Positions 25,620 to 33,601 of a stretch of 64,000 bases of DNA are shown one piece after another; the stretch's first letter is position 1, and every line of letters begins with the position of its first letter. This stretch comes from Paenibacillus wynnii (GTDB taxonomy: Bacteria > Bacillota > Bacilli > Paenibacillales > Paenibacillaceae): contig NZ_JAUSTK010000010.1 in assembly GCF_030812855.1 (NCBI RefSeq), positions 1-64,000 on the forward strand, given 5' to 3'. The position numbers and the translations under genes were made by a program. The notes beneath the pieces are model-generated. The model saw only the letters and a program-made list of their open reading frames with translations, made no database searches and was not told the DNA's origin.

Positions 25620-26507
25620 TCAGCTGCTAGTCTTTGTCTTGGACATAATGTATAGATATAGAGCAAAACCTGGAAACAAAGTGAGTAAGGTAAGCAACTT
25701 TTCCGGTGTTTCTCTAAGCATCCTTTTATTTCTCATGATCAATGAACTGGATACATAGTGTATGGATTGCCTAATCTTGAATGGCACCCCCGCAAAAGGC
25801 AGCTTCATTAGCTCCACCCGGTAAAAGGCAAAACCCTTCGGATTTCTCCGGTATTGCTTGAGCATATTGCGAGTAGATCCATCCGGAAGGTACTCTACAC
25901 AGCACAGAACCTCATTCATAATCAAGAGCTCATAATGAATATCCAGCATGTAATACTTGTAAGCCAACCCTACATAATTCTCACCCTCGAACAATGGGTA
26001 CGGATATTCCTTCATTAGCGCCGTACGGTATACCAGCTTCTTGTCTCCCGTAACGCCATACTTGTAGTAAAGGTCAAACAATGTGGCAGTCTTCACATCT
26101 TCAGGTAGCCGTGTCCCGATAATTTCACCGTTGAAATAACTATCCAGACCAATAAATCCGCTTACCTTATCACTCCCGTGCTGCCTCCAGAACGATATTA
26201 TTTTCTCAACGGCATCATCCGGCATATAATCGTCCGAATCGATACATACATTCAGTTCGGTCTTAATATGCTCGTAGGCAGAGTTATGCGCGCCGTGCAT
26301 TCCCTGATTCTGCTGCCGATAATAGCGAATAGATACCAAGTTCTCCTGCATCCACCGCTCCACGATTTCCGAGGTGTTGTCTGTGGAACCGTCATCGATG
26401 ATCAGCCACTCAAAATCCGCATTGGATTGTCGCGCAAGACTCTCATACAGTACATGTAAGCAGTAGGCGCGATTATAGGTGGGTGTAAATACAGTTAAAG
26501 TTCTCAT
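25620..26507 (-). CDS. Glycosyltransferase family 2
   Basis: 295 residues from ATG 26507 (GAGGTGAAC ahead). TVFTPTYNRAYCLHVLYESL, IDDGSTDNT and the metal motif IDSDDY are clear (about residues 4-105). The C-terminal region YCVEYLPDGSTRNML is typical of a common capsule GT2 subgroup. It is positioned where B. subtilis has epsE/epsF, but the sequence alone does not say whether it has an EpsE-like flagellar clutch function. Confidence 0.85.
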   Translation of the reverse strand: MRTLTVFTPTYNRAYCLHVLYESLARQSNADFEWLIIDDGSTDNTSEIVERWMQENLVSIRYYRQQNQGMHGAHNSAYEHIKTELNVCIDSDDYMPDDAVEKIISFWRQHGSDKVSGFIGLDSYFNGEIIGTRLPEDVKTATLFDLYYKYGVTGDKKLVYRTALMKEYPYPLFEGENYVGLAYKYYMLDIHYELLIMNEVLCCVEYLPDGSTRNMLKQYRRNPKGFAFYRVELMKLPFAGVPFKIRQSIHYVSSSLIMRNKRMLRETPEKLLTLLTLFPGFALYLYIMSKTKTSS

Positions 26508-26514
26508 GTTCACC

Positions 26515-27669
26515 TCATATAGAAGTAATATTGGGATACCGCACGGGATGCTCCATATGCGGGGTATAAATTTGGCTTAGCTGTTCTCTTACCTGTCTCA
26601 AATCGTACTTCCTAATGTATTCCAAGCTTCGCTTGCCCATTCGCTGCCTAACCACATCAGACTGTGCAAGAGTCAGCATATGGATAGACATCTCATTCAC
26701 CTGCTCGGGATCACATAGGAATCCATTCTCATGAACCTTCACCAATTCCAGATGTCCCCTGTTTCGTGTGGCAATCACCGGCAGTCCGCAGGCCATCGCT
26801 TCCATGATGTTAACGGGAAGACCTTCTCTCAAGCTTCCTGATACAGCAATATCACATAAAGGCAGCAACTTATCGATATCCTTACGATAACCTAGAAACT
26901 CAACCCTTTCCCCCACACCTAGCTGTATGGCCAGTTCTCTGCATTCCTTCTGAAGGTTTCCCCTGCCCGCGAAAAGAAGCTTCGCCTGAGGGACCTGATC
27001 CTTAATCCTTGCGAGTGATCGGATCAGCAACTGATGGTTTTTGTTGTGATTGAACTCAGCCGCGTAGAACATAAGAAAATCATCTGAATCATAAGACAAC
27101 TGCTGCCTCAGAAAAACTCTCTCAGCCAGCGCTAAAGGTCTATAGCGTTCGGTGTTGATTCCTACTCCGTGCACATGCTCAATCTGCTTCGCTTTAAACC
27201 CGTGATTAACCGCCAGGTTATAATCCTCATTGTTTATGGTGATCAAGCAGTCTGTGAGGCGGGAGAGATTCTTCTCAATCGGGTAATACAACGCCCAGTT
27301 CAGAAGAGAAGATCCTTTGCAGAAATGAAATCCATGCGCAGTATAAATGACCTTTGTCCCTTTTTTTCTCGATCCTCTGGCAGCCAACCGGGCCAGAACA
27401 CCACCCATGGGCGTGTGAGAATGGATAATTTGGTACTCATTTTGTTCGATAATTTCTTTTAACTGGCGGTAAGCCTCAATGTTATTACGGCTGAAGGGAG
27501 ACCGCTCAATCGGGATATTAAATTTCTTGTCTACAAAAGGAAGCTCCATCTCGCCCTGTGCGGCAACATGAACTTCCCAATTCTGCTGCTTGAACCATTC
27601 CAGCACAGGTAAATGAAATGAGCTGAAATGAAAGTCGACGGTTGCACAAAACAATACTTTATTGGACAA
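26515..27669 (-). CDS. epsD: Glycosyltransferase family 4 (EpsD-like)
   Basis: 384 residues with TTG start (GGAGG 7 bases ahead). The N-terminal VLFCATVDFHFSSFHLPVLEWF and HSHTPMGGVLARLAAR are typical of EpsD/CapM-type enzymes; the donor domain has SLREGLPVNIMEAMACGLPVI. It sits just after the EpsC-type gene, as epsD does in B. subtilis. It probably adds the second sugar. Confidence 0.87.
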   Translation of the reverse strand: MSNKVLFCATVDFHFSSFHLPVLEWFKQQNWEVHVAAQGEMELPFVDKKFNIPIERSPFSRNNIEAYRQLKEIIEQNEYQIIHSHTPMGGVLARLAARGSRKKGTKVIYTAHGFHFCKGSSLLNWALYYPIEKNLSRLTDCLITINNEDYNLAVNHGFKAKQIEHVHGVGINTERYRPLALAERVFLRQQLSYDSDDFLMFYAAEFNHNKNHQLLIRSLARIKDQVPQAKLLFAGRGNLQKECRELAIQLGVGERVEFLGYRKDIDKLLPLCDIAVSGSLREGLPVNIMEAMACGLPVIATRNRGHLELVKVHENGFLCDPEQVNEMSIHMLTLAQSDVVRQRMGKRSLEYIRKYDLRQVREQLSQIYTPHMEHPVRYPNITSI

Positions 27670-27687
27670 TTCGCCGCCTCCCCCCTG

Positions 27688-29535
27688 TTATTTCCACCCT
27701 ACTGTAGCCTTCATAATTGGGGCCGCCATCTCAAACCGGTTATTAGCGATATCGAGCAGCATCTGTCTAAGATCTTCAATGGTAAGCGTATCGTAGACCT
27801 GCAACAGGTGATCGACTCCGTCAAAACTCATTTCGGTTGACTTTCCGATATAAATCTTGGGATATACCTGGACGTCATGCACTTCCGTATCCTTAAGAAG
27901 TTCTTCATACATCTTTTCTCCCGGTCTCATACCGGTGAATTCAATCCCTATCTCTTCAAGGGAATACCCAGACATTCGGATGAGATTCTTCGCCAGATCC
28001 ACAATCTTCACGGGTTCACCCATGTCGAGCACGAATACCTCTCCGCCTCGCGCGAGTGCCCCTGCTTGGATAACCAATCTGGAAGCCTCCGGTATCGTCA
28101 TGAAATAACGAACCATATCTGGATGGGTGACCGTAACCGGTCCACCATTCTCAATCTGCTTGCGGAATAATGGGATTACGCTACCCCGGCTTCCAAGAAC
28201 ATTGCCGAAACGAACGGCCACAAATTTCGTCTGGCTGAAGCGGTCCATATGCTGAATAATCATCTCCGCTATCCGCTTGGTGGAGCCCATGACACTGGTC
28301 GGATTGACAGCCTTATCGGTAGAGATCATTACAAAGGTTCCAACCCCCGACAAGCTTGCCGCTCTAGCCGCATTCATCGTGCCGATGATATTGTTCTTAA
28401 CCGCCTCTTCCGGATTCCGCTGCATTAAGGGTACATGCTTATGGGCGGCAGCATGATACACAACATCCGGACGATGAAAGTTCATCACACTGATAATTTT
28501 GCTCTCATCCTGAAGATCCGCTATCTCCGTATAGAATTGAACCCCTTGATCCCTGAACATGGCCTTTAGTTCAATTTCGATGGAATAAATACTATTCTCG
28601 CCATGCCCGAGTAGAACGAGCTTTTTCGGGCTGAATTTAGTGATTTGTCTGCATACCTCCGACCCGATCGAACCGCCAGCCCCTGTAACTAAAACAACCT
28701 TGTCGGTTACATAACCGGATATGCTCTCAAGATCTAGCCGTACCAGTTCCCGCCCGAGTAAATCCTCCACCTGTACATCACGGAATTGACTTACGGAAAC
28801 CTTGCCGCTGGCGAGATCCTCAAGCATAGGAATCGTTTGCGTTTTGGCTGTCGACTTCGCGCACTCCGCGTAGATCGCCTTGAGCTGACTTTTATTGAGC
28901 GAGGGAATGGCAATAACAATATTTTCGATTTGATACTGCTCTGCTATGTCTTCAATGGATTTCGTACTTCCAACAACGGGGATGCCCATGATATCTAAAC
29001 CATGTTTTTTGACGTTATCGTCTACAAAGGCAACAGGTTTAAGTTCTTTATTGAAGCCGGATAGTAATTGTCTGGCAACCATCGTACCTGCTGAGCCTGC
29101 TCCAACAATCAAGGTGCGTTTGGTCTGTAATAACGGTTGTTCCTGCTTGATAATACGACCTCTTATGGCACGCCAGCAGAATCTTGAACCCCCGATAAGA
29201 AAGATATGCAGCATCCAAGTCACAGCCAGCAGCCTGTATTGAATCTGTTGAGAAATGACCAATTGAACCGTAGCCGCTGAGATAATCGAGAAAGATACTA
29301 CTTTTGCAATTAGGATCATTTCCCCGATGCTGGCGTATTCCCACGCCTTCTTATACAGGTGGTATACCAAAGCAAACACATGATAGCTCAATAGCAAAGT
29401 GATGGAACTAACCACTACCGGTTGTGTAAAGACATTAAAAGAGGCGTTTACCAAAAAACAGCTGATAAATATAGCCGACAGTACAATAAGCGAGTCCATT
29501 AACAACAATACTGACAACCGATTTTTATAAATCAA
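27688..29535 (-). CDS. epsC: Polysaccharide nucleoside-diphosphate-sugar epimerase/dehydratase (EpsC/CapD)
   Basis: 615 residues, TTG start behind GGGGTGAG. Four N-terminal transmembrane helices (1-120), a CoA-binding-like Rossmann domain (GAGSAGTMVARQL, about 147), then a C-terminal SDR domain: VLVTGAGGSIGSEVCRQI (about 287) and the altered active site VMGSTKR with Met in place of the usual Tyr (about 420), as in CapD/PglF 4,6-dehydratases. It makes UDP-4-keto-6-deoxy-GlcNAc, the substrate of the aminotransferase and acetyltransferase at the end of the locus. Confidence 0.92.
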   Translation of the reverse strand: MIYKNRLSVLLLMDSLIVLSAIFISCFLVNASFNVFTQPVVVSSITLLLSYHVFALVYHLYKKAWEYASIGEMILIAKVVSFSIISAATVQLVISQQIQYRLLAVTWMLHIFLIGGSRFCWRAIRGRIIKQEQPLLQTKRTLIVGAGSAGTMVARQLLSGFNKELKPVAFVDDNVKKHGLDIMGIPVVGSTKSIEDIAEQYQIENIVIAIPSLNKSQLKAIYAECAKSTAKTQTIPMLEDLASGKVSVSQFRDVQVEDLLGRELVRLDLESISGYVTDKVVLVTGAGGSIGSEVCRQITKFSPKKLVLLGHGENSIYSIEIELKAMFRDQGVQFYTEIADLQDESKIISVMNFHRPDVVYHAAAHKHVPLMQRNPEEAVKNNIIGTMNAARAASLSGVGTFVMISTDKAVNPTSVMGSTKRIAEMIIQHMDRFSQTKFVAVRFGNVLGSRGSVIPLFRKQIENGGPVTVTHPDMVRYFMTIPEASRLVIQAGALARGGEVFVLDMGEPVKIVDLAKNLIRMSGYSLEEIGIEFTGMRPGEKMYEELLKDTEVHDVQVYPKIYIGKSTEMSFDGVDHLLQVYDTLTIEDLRQMLLDIANNRFEMAAPIMKATVGWK

Positions 29536-29564
29536 TGTTCGCTCACCCCTTCTATACTAAAATG

Positions 29565-30254
29565 CTACTTCTTCTTTCTATTTAGGACTGCGCCCACTAA
29601 TTTGACATTCGCGAACTCCAGCAATCTCTTTGCTTCCAGCGCATTCTTCTGTTGTGTCGTTCCGCTCTTTACGACTAAAATAGCTCCGCTGCATCTACGG
29701 GCAAGCGCGATAGTTTCCGGTGACTCCAATACCGAGGAACCATCGAAAATAATAATGTCATAACGGTTCCTTGCAAGCTCCAGAAAGGTCTTCATGGCCC
29801 ATGAATCAAGCAAATCAGCTGCATTGGGGATTGAAGAGCCGCCAGGAATCACTGACAAATTCTCGATGTTGCTCTGGTGTATCGTCTCCAGAATATCAAT
29901 ATGGTTCGCCAGACCATCCGTTAGACCGGGCCACAGTTTGAGATTGAATACATGATTTAAATTTGGATTTCGAATATTGGCATCAACCAGCAACACCCGT
30001 GACCCATGCTGCGCAAAGCTAATAGCCAAATTCACAGCTACCGTAGATTTACCTTCCCCCTCGGAGGAAGAAGTAACGACTAAGGAGGACAACTCTTCGC
30101 TGCTTGAAGAAAAACGGATATTATTCCTAATAGCACGGTACTGATCAGTTATTGCGGATTGAGTGTTGTTGTGAGCGATCAAGCATGCGTTAATGCTACC
30201 TTCTTCCGGTTTTCTCTCCCTATGAGCCAATAGTCTCACCCCGTATGTATTCAT
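29565..30254 (-). CDS. epsB: Capsular tyrosine-kinase-like ATPase (EpsB/YveL, CpsD family)
   Basis: 229 residues. BY-kinase core: Walker A SSSEGEGKSTVA (about 62-73), A' LLVDANIRNP (about 92-101; VDAN instead of the usual VDAD), Walker B IIIFDG (about 167). It ends NRKKK with no C-terminal tyrosine cluster, so autophosphorylation on a tail seems to be missing. The frame overlaps the modulator gene by 35 bases from ATG 30254; a TTG at 30230 right after GGGGTGAG gives the usual short overlap and may be the real start. It partners the EpsA-type membrane protein. Confidence 0.85.
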   Translation of the reverse strand: MNTYGVRLLAHRERKPEEGSINACLIAHNNTQSAITDQYRAIRNNIRFSSSSEELSSLVVTSSSEGEGKSTVAVNLAISFAQHGSRVLLVDANIRNPNLNHVFNLKLWPGLTDGLANHIDILETIHQSNIENLSVIPGGSSIPNAADLLDSWAMKTFLELARNRYDIIIFDGSSVLESPETIALARRCSGAILVVKSGTTQQKNALEAKRLLEFANVKLVGAVLNRKKK

Positions 30255-30948
30255 TCTTCCGCTTCACTTTTCCGAAATGATCTTTCTTGCTGATCTTTGA
30301 AACTGAGCCTAACGGCTTAATACCCAAGTACTTTTCAAGGTCATCCTCGGATCTTAGAGTATCGTCTAGAGAATCCAACAGAAATGTAATCCCCACCCCA
30401 ATGACCAAACCCATAATGATCCCCAGATACAAAGCGCGATTGCTAGGGGGATTAATCGGTACTGGATCGGGCGATGTTACTGCATCGGACAAAACACTGG
30501 CTCCGTAAAATTGCAGCTTCTTCTTTGCCTCATCCGTAAAAGCCTTCACTACCGCATTAGCCATACCCGCAGTAAGCTTGGGGTTGGCATCGAATACTGT
30601 AACGATTGTAATAATAGAATTGTCCACACTACCTACGCTCACATTCTCTCGAAGGGCTCCAACGGACATCTTAAGATTAAGATCCTTAATCGCCTTCTCC
30701 ATCACAACAGGTTCCCGCAATAACGCCCGCAAGGTGGACAGCATCTCAGGACTGCCTGATGCAAGCATAAGTCTGGCAGAAGAAGCATACATCGGAGTCT
30801 CAGGAATTGAACTATAAAGACCGCCCAAAAACCCTAGCAAAGCAGTTGAGAGCAACACAATCCATAACCTTCTTGTAATCACTGAAAAAAGTTCCTTCAG
30901 ATTAATTTCTTTGACTGGACTTTTGAATGTCTTGGCCCGTTCGTTCAT
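30220..30948 (-). CDS. epsA: Polysaccharide chain-length modulator (EpsA/YveK, Wzz family)
   Basis: 242 residues from ATG 30948 (GGAAGA 8-10 bases ahead); a TTG at 30996 opens the frame but lacks a good site and lies in the operator zone. Two membrane helices (about 24-44 and 170-190) flank an extracellular domain (DUF Wzz). The P-rich segment before the second helix (PDPVPINPPSNRALYLGI) is the family signature. It is the first gene of the main exopolysaccharide operon; it activates the EpsB-type kinase and sets chain length. Confidence 0.88.
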   Translation of the reverse strand: MNERAKTFKSPVKEINLKELFSVITRRLWIVLLSTALLGFLGGLYSSIPETPMYASSARLMLASGSPEMLSTLRALLREPVVMEKAIKDLNLKMSVGALRENVSVGSVDNSIITIVTVFDANPKLTAGMANAVVKAFTDEAKKKLQFYGASVLSDAVTSPDPVPINPPSNRALYLGIIMGLVIGVGITFLLDSLDDTLRSEDDLEKYLGIKPLGSVSKISKKDHFGKVKRKNEYIRGETIGS

Positions 30949-30997
30949 AATAAGTTCTTCTTCCACGCTCTCACCCACTTCAAAGAATGACTTCAAT

Positions 30998-31004
30998 AAA
31001 GAAC
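30998..31004. promoter_or_regulatory. SinR-type half-site in the eps leader
   Basis: AAAGAAC (GTTCTTT on the transcribed strand), 12 bp downstream of the eps -10 and close to the predicted transcription start. It could extend the repressor footprint from the main operator. Confidence 0.45.
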
Positions 31005-31015
31005 ATTATTCGTCA

Positions 31016-31044
31016 ATTTTAGTTCTTTATATAGAACATGTCAA
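31016..31044 (-). promoter_or_regulatory. Promoter of the main eps operon
   Basis: Minus strand consensus -35 TTGACA (31039-31044), exactly 17 bp, -10 TAAAAT (31016-31021). The 17-bp spacer is filled by the SinR-type operator. Confidence 0.75.
31022..31037. promoter_or_regulatory. SinR-type operator inside the eps promoter spacer
   Basis: GTTCTTT-AT-ATAGAAC (7-2-7, one base off a perfect palindrome) fits between the -35 and -10 boxes. Two more half-sites, GTTCGTT at 31074-31080 and 31086-31092, lie upstream as a direct repeat 12 bp apart. Confidence 0.7.
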
Positions 31045-31107
31045 CCTCTGATTGATCCATTCTTTATACTTTTGTTCGTTATATGGTTCGTTCACATGAA
31101 GAAAAGA

Positions 31108-31127
31108 GATGAGCGAGTTCGCCCATC
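31108..31127 (-). terminator. Terminator after the secreted beta-helix gene
   Basis: Minus strand stem GATGGGCG/CGCTCATC with a 4-base loop, followed by TCTTTTC. It separates the beta-helix gene from the eps promoter. Confidence 0.5.
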
Positions 31128-31191
31128 CCTGTGGATAATTATCTGTATAATTGCCTTCCTTTCGCTCATAAAGTTCTTATTATATCTATGG

Positions 31192-33315
31192 TTAAGGCAG
31201 TAATGTGTTATTACTTAACTGGTCATTCGGCTTGGAAACGATTTTGGCTTTGGTGAGTGTATTGTTCTCAATAACATACGGAGGTGCGTTCTTGCCCGCA
31301 TATTGCGTGGAAATACCAAACGCCTGCATATTGCTCGTGATTGTATTGCCTCGGATCGTGGCGCTGAGTATATCAGATGGAGCTTCTTTAGTCCAATAGC
31401 TGTTGATCTTAATGAGTTCAATACTGTTTGCAGTTTGGGTGAGAGCACTGATTATATTATTTTCTATTACTGCACTCTGGGCTGCCTGAACATTAATTGC
31501 CGTTGAGTTCCTCTGCATTTCAAATGTAGAACCTTTGACGGTAAAATCCAGATTCGTTTGCTCACCATACAGCCCTCCCGCACCTGCCGTATTGGATTTG
31601 AAGCTGCAACCGCTGAAGATATAACTTCCCGGCATTGATGCCGTAAGGCTGCCCATACCGCTACCCTCTGCTGCCTCAAACACGCAGTTATTATAAGTGC
31701 CTGGGGGAAGAGTAAGCCCATAGGTGGAGTTATAACCAAGCACCCGCAGATTCTCAAATATAGATCCACCCGCGCCTCCACCCGTCAAGGAACGCAGCGT
31801 GCCTTCACCCGAGATCGTCAGATTATGGAGTCGAATCGGCTTGCCCCAAAGAACAAGACCGGTATCGGCCTTCTTATTGTTAATAAGCGTTACATTCGAA
31901 ATTTCTAAGCCAAAGGATTCTTTGGCGGTGATCATCAACCTGGAGTCTGTTAATTCCAATCCATCCACAACTATATTAGGCCCTTGAAAGGTGGCGCTGG
32001 AATCATTCATTCTATTGCCCACAAACAAAGCATCATTCTCTGCTATGATCCGGGAGCCATCAAAGTGATTATTCGCTACCCGTGCATTTTTAAAAGGATC
32101 GGAGACAGCAATGCCAATTCGGTCTTTCGAACCAAGATGGTTCCCCTCTACCACCGCGTCCTCGCCGTCATAGAGAATGACATCATAGGCCGCGTTATTA
32201 TAAAACTCATTGTTTCTGATAGTAATGTTGCTATTAAAGTATCCGTTAACCTGGAACCCGCCTTCCACGTCAATGCCGGACTGGGGTGCGGTTCCTTTCA
32301 TATCATGAAATACACTATCTCTGATGAGGACTTTATCAGCCCCACCGACCGTAATTCCCTGACGCCGATTAAAAGCAAACTCCGAGTTCTTAACGATAAC
32401 GTTTCGTGTAGCTACACGACTCCAGGCTTCCAGATAGACGCCCTTGAGTGAAGTTTGGCTAAATACTAGATGGAAATGATCAGCACCCGCAGGAATTTCC
32501 ACCTGATTTCGTGCTTGTGCATATACTTTTTTGAGAAATGAGCCATCTAACCTGTAGAAATACACCTCAAATCCTCTAGGCACCTTCATAAAATTGGAGA
32601 GCTCGAAGAGCTTTTCCGTTTTAAAGATTGGATTTTTAAAAGTTAAAGCTGTTTTGGTGCGAATTTTCGCTGCATTTTTAACCGGAATACCTAGACTATT
32701 CATCCCCCCTGAGACAAAACTACCTTCGTAGAGGTCGGTAATCATAGTTCCGTAACCGCCGAGGATCAGACCATCACCGGTAAAATCGATGGCTTTCACA
32801 TTCTCTATGACGATATTTGAAGCACCCTCTGTACTGATTCCATATCCACCTTCATGAGTACCTGAGCTGGAAGTACTATCTTTTTTGGAATAATCATGGG
32901 TCTTTCTATCTCCTACATATACACCTCCACTTAGCGTTACATTTTTAACACCGTAGCCAATGTACATTAATTCATACTTTTCTCTACCGTTAGTTTCCTT
33001 CTGTAGCACCACATCAGACGTCAAAGCAAACTTCATATCGCTAACCATGTTAATTCGGCTGTCCTTATCGATCAGATAGGTTCCCGGTGGAAGCGTAGTT
33101 GCCTTAATTCCACTCTTGTTGGCCGAGGCCAGCGCCGCGTTGATCCCTTTTGTTGTTTCAATCGGATGAGTCCCATCCTTATAAATTCCCCATTTGGCGA
33201 GATCAATGATTTGCGCAGTTGCTGTATCGGCATTGTCCTCACTGAAAGCATCTCCCGGAACACAAATAAGTAACAAAATCATAATTATTGATAATCTCCC
33301 AAATATATTGCTCAC
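31192..33315 (-). CDS. Secreted right-handed beta-helix protein (pectate-lyase-like)
   Basis: 707 residues, GTG start with GGGGTGA 5 bases ahead. A signal peptide (1-26) leads into DLAKWGIYKDGTHPIETTKGINAAL (about 35-59), a pectate-lyase-superfamily start, then parallel beta-helix repeats rich in N-x-I/V-x-N-x-x-F (about 290-700). It is a full-length paralogue of the C-terminal half of the divergent SLH protein at 33602. Polysaccharide binding or cleavage outside the cell is likely, perhaps of the exopolymer made next door. No catalytic residues can be named with confidence. Confidence 0.75.
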   Translation of the reverse strand: MSNIFGRLSIIMILLLICVPGDAFSEDNADTATAQIIDLAKWGIYKDGTHPIETTKGINAALASANKSGIKATTLPPGTYLIDKDSRINMVSDMKFALTSDVVLQKETNGREKYELMYIGYGVKNVTLSGGVYVGDRKTHDYSKKDSTSSSGTHEGGYGISTEGASNIVIENVKAIDFTGDGLILGGYGTMITDLYEGSFVSGGMNSLGIPVKNAAKIRTKTALTFKNPIFKTEKLFELSNFMKVPRGFEVYFYRLDGSFLKKVYAQARNQVEIPAGADHFHLVFSQTSLKGVYLEAWSRVATRNVIVKNSEFAFNRRQGITVGGADKVLIRDSVFHDMKGTAPQSGIDVEGGFQVNGYFNSNITIRNNEFYNNAAYDVILYDGEDAVVEGNHLGSKDRIGIAVSDPFKNARVANNHFDGSRIIAENDALFVGNRMNDSSATFQGPNIVVDGLELTDSRLMITAKESFGLEISNVTLINNKKADTGLVLWGKPIRLHNLTISGEGTLRSLTGGGAGGSIFENLRVLGYNSTYGLTLPPGTYNNCVFEAAEGSGMGSLTASMPGSYIFSGCSFKSNTAGAGGLYGEQTNLDFTVKGSTFEMQRNSTAINVQAAQSAVIENNIISALTQTANSIELIKINSYWTKEAPSDILSATIRGNTITSNMQAFGISTQYAGKNAPPYVIENNTLTKAKIVSKPNDQLSNNTLLP

Positions 33316-33355
33316 CTATATCACCCCATTTTGAGTTTCTATCAGGAACATTTTT

Positions 33356-33371
33356 GTTCTTTAAAACGAAT
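33356..33371. promoter_or_regulatory. SinR-type operator ahead of the secreted beta-helix gene
   Basis: GTTCTTT-AA-AACGAAT (7-2-7), 41 bp upstream of the GTG at 33315 in the divergent intergenic region. A lone half-site ATAGAAC at 33473-33479 lies nearer the SLH gene. I could not place clear promoter boxes for either gene. Confidence 0.5.
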
Positions 33372-33601
33372 GGCACTAATCTAGACTACCATGCTTTCCA
33401 TCCAAAAAAAAGTTAAACCGCTGGCGAGCTGCTCATCACATTACTAAATACCCATAAATACCTATTGAAAAGATAGAACTTTAGTCATCCCTTTTTTCCA
33501 AATAATCCTTGGTTTCTTCCTAAAAATACTACTTTTATTTTCCGATAAATAGGTGGTAAGGCAATTGAAAAATTTGGTTTTTAATAGAAGGGAAAACAAT
33601 A

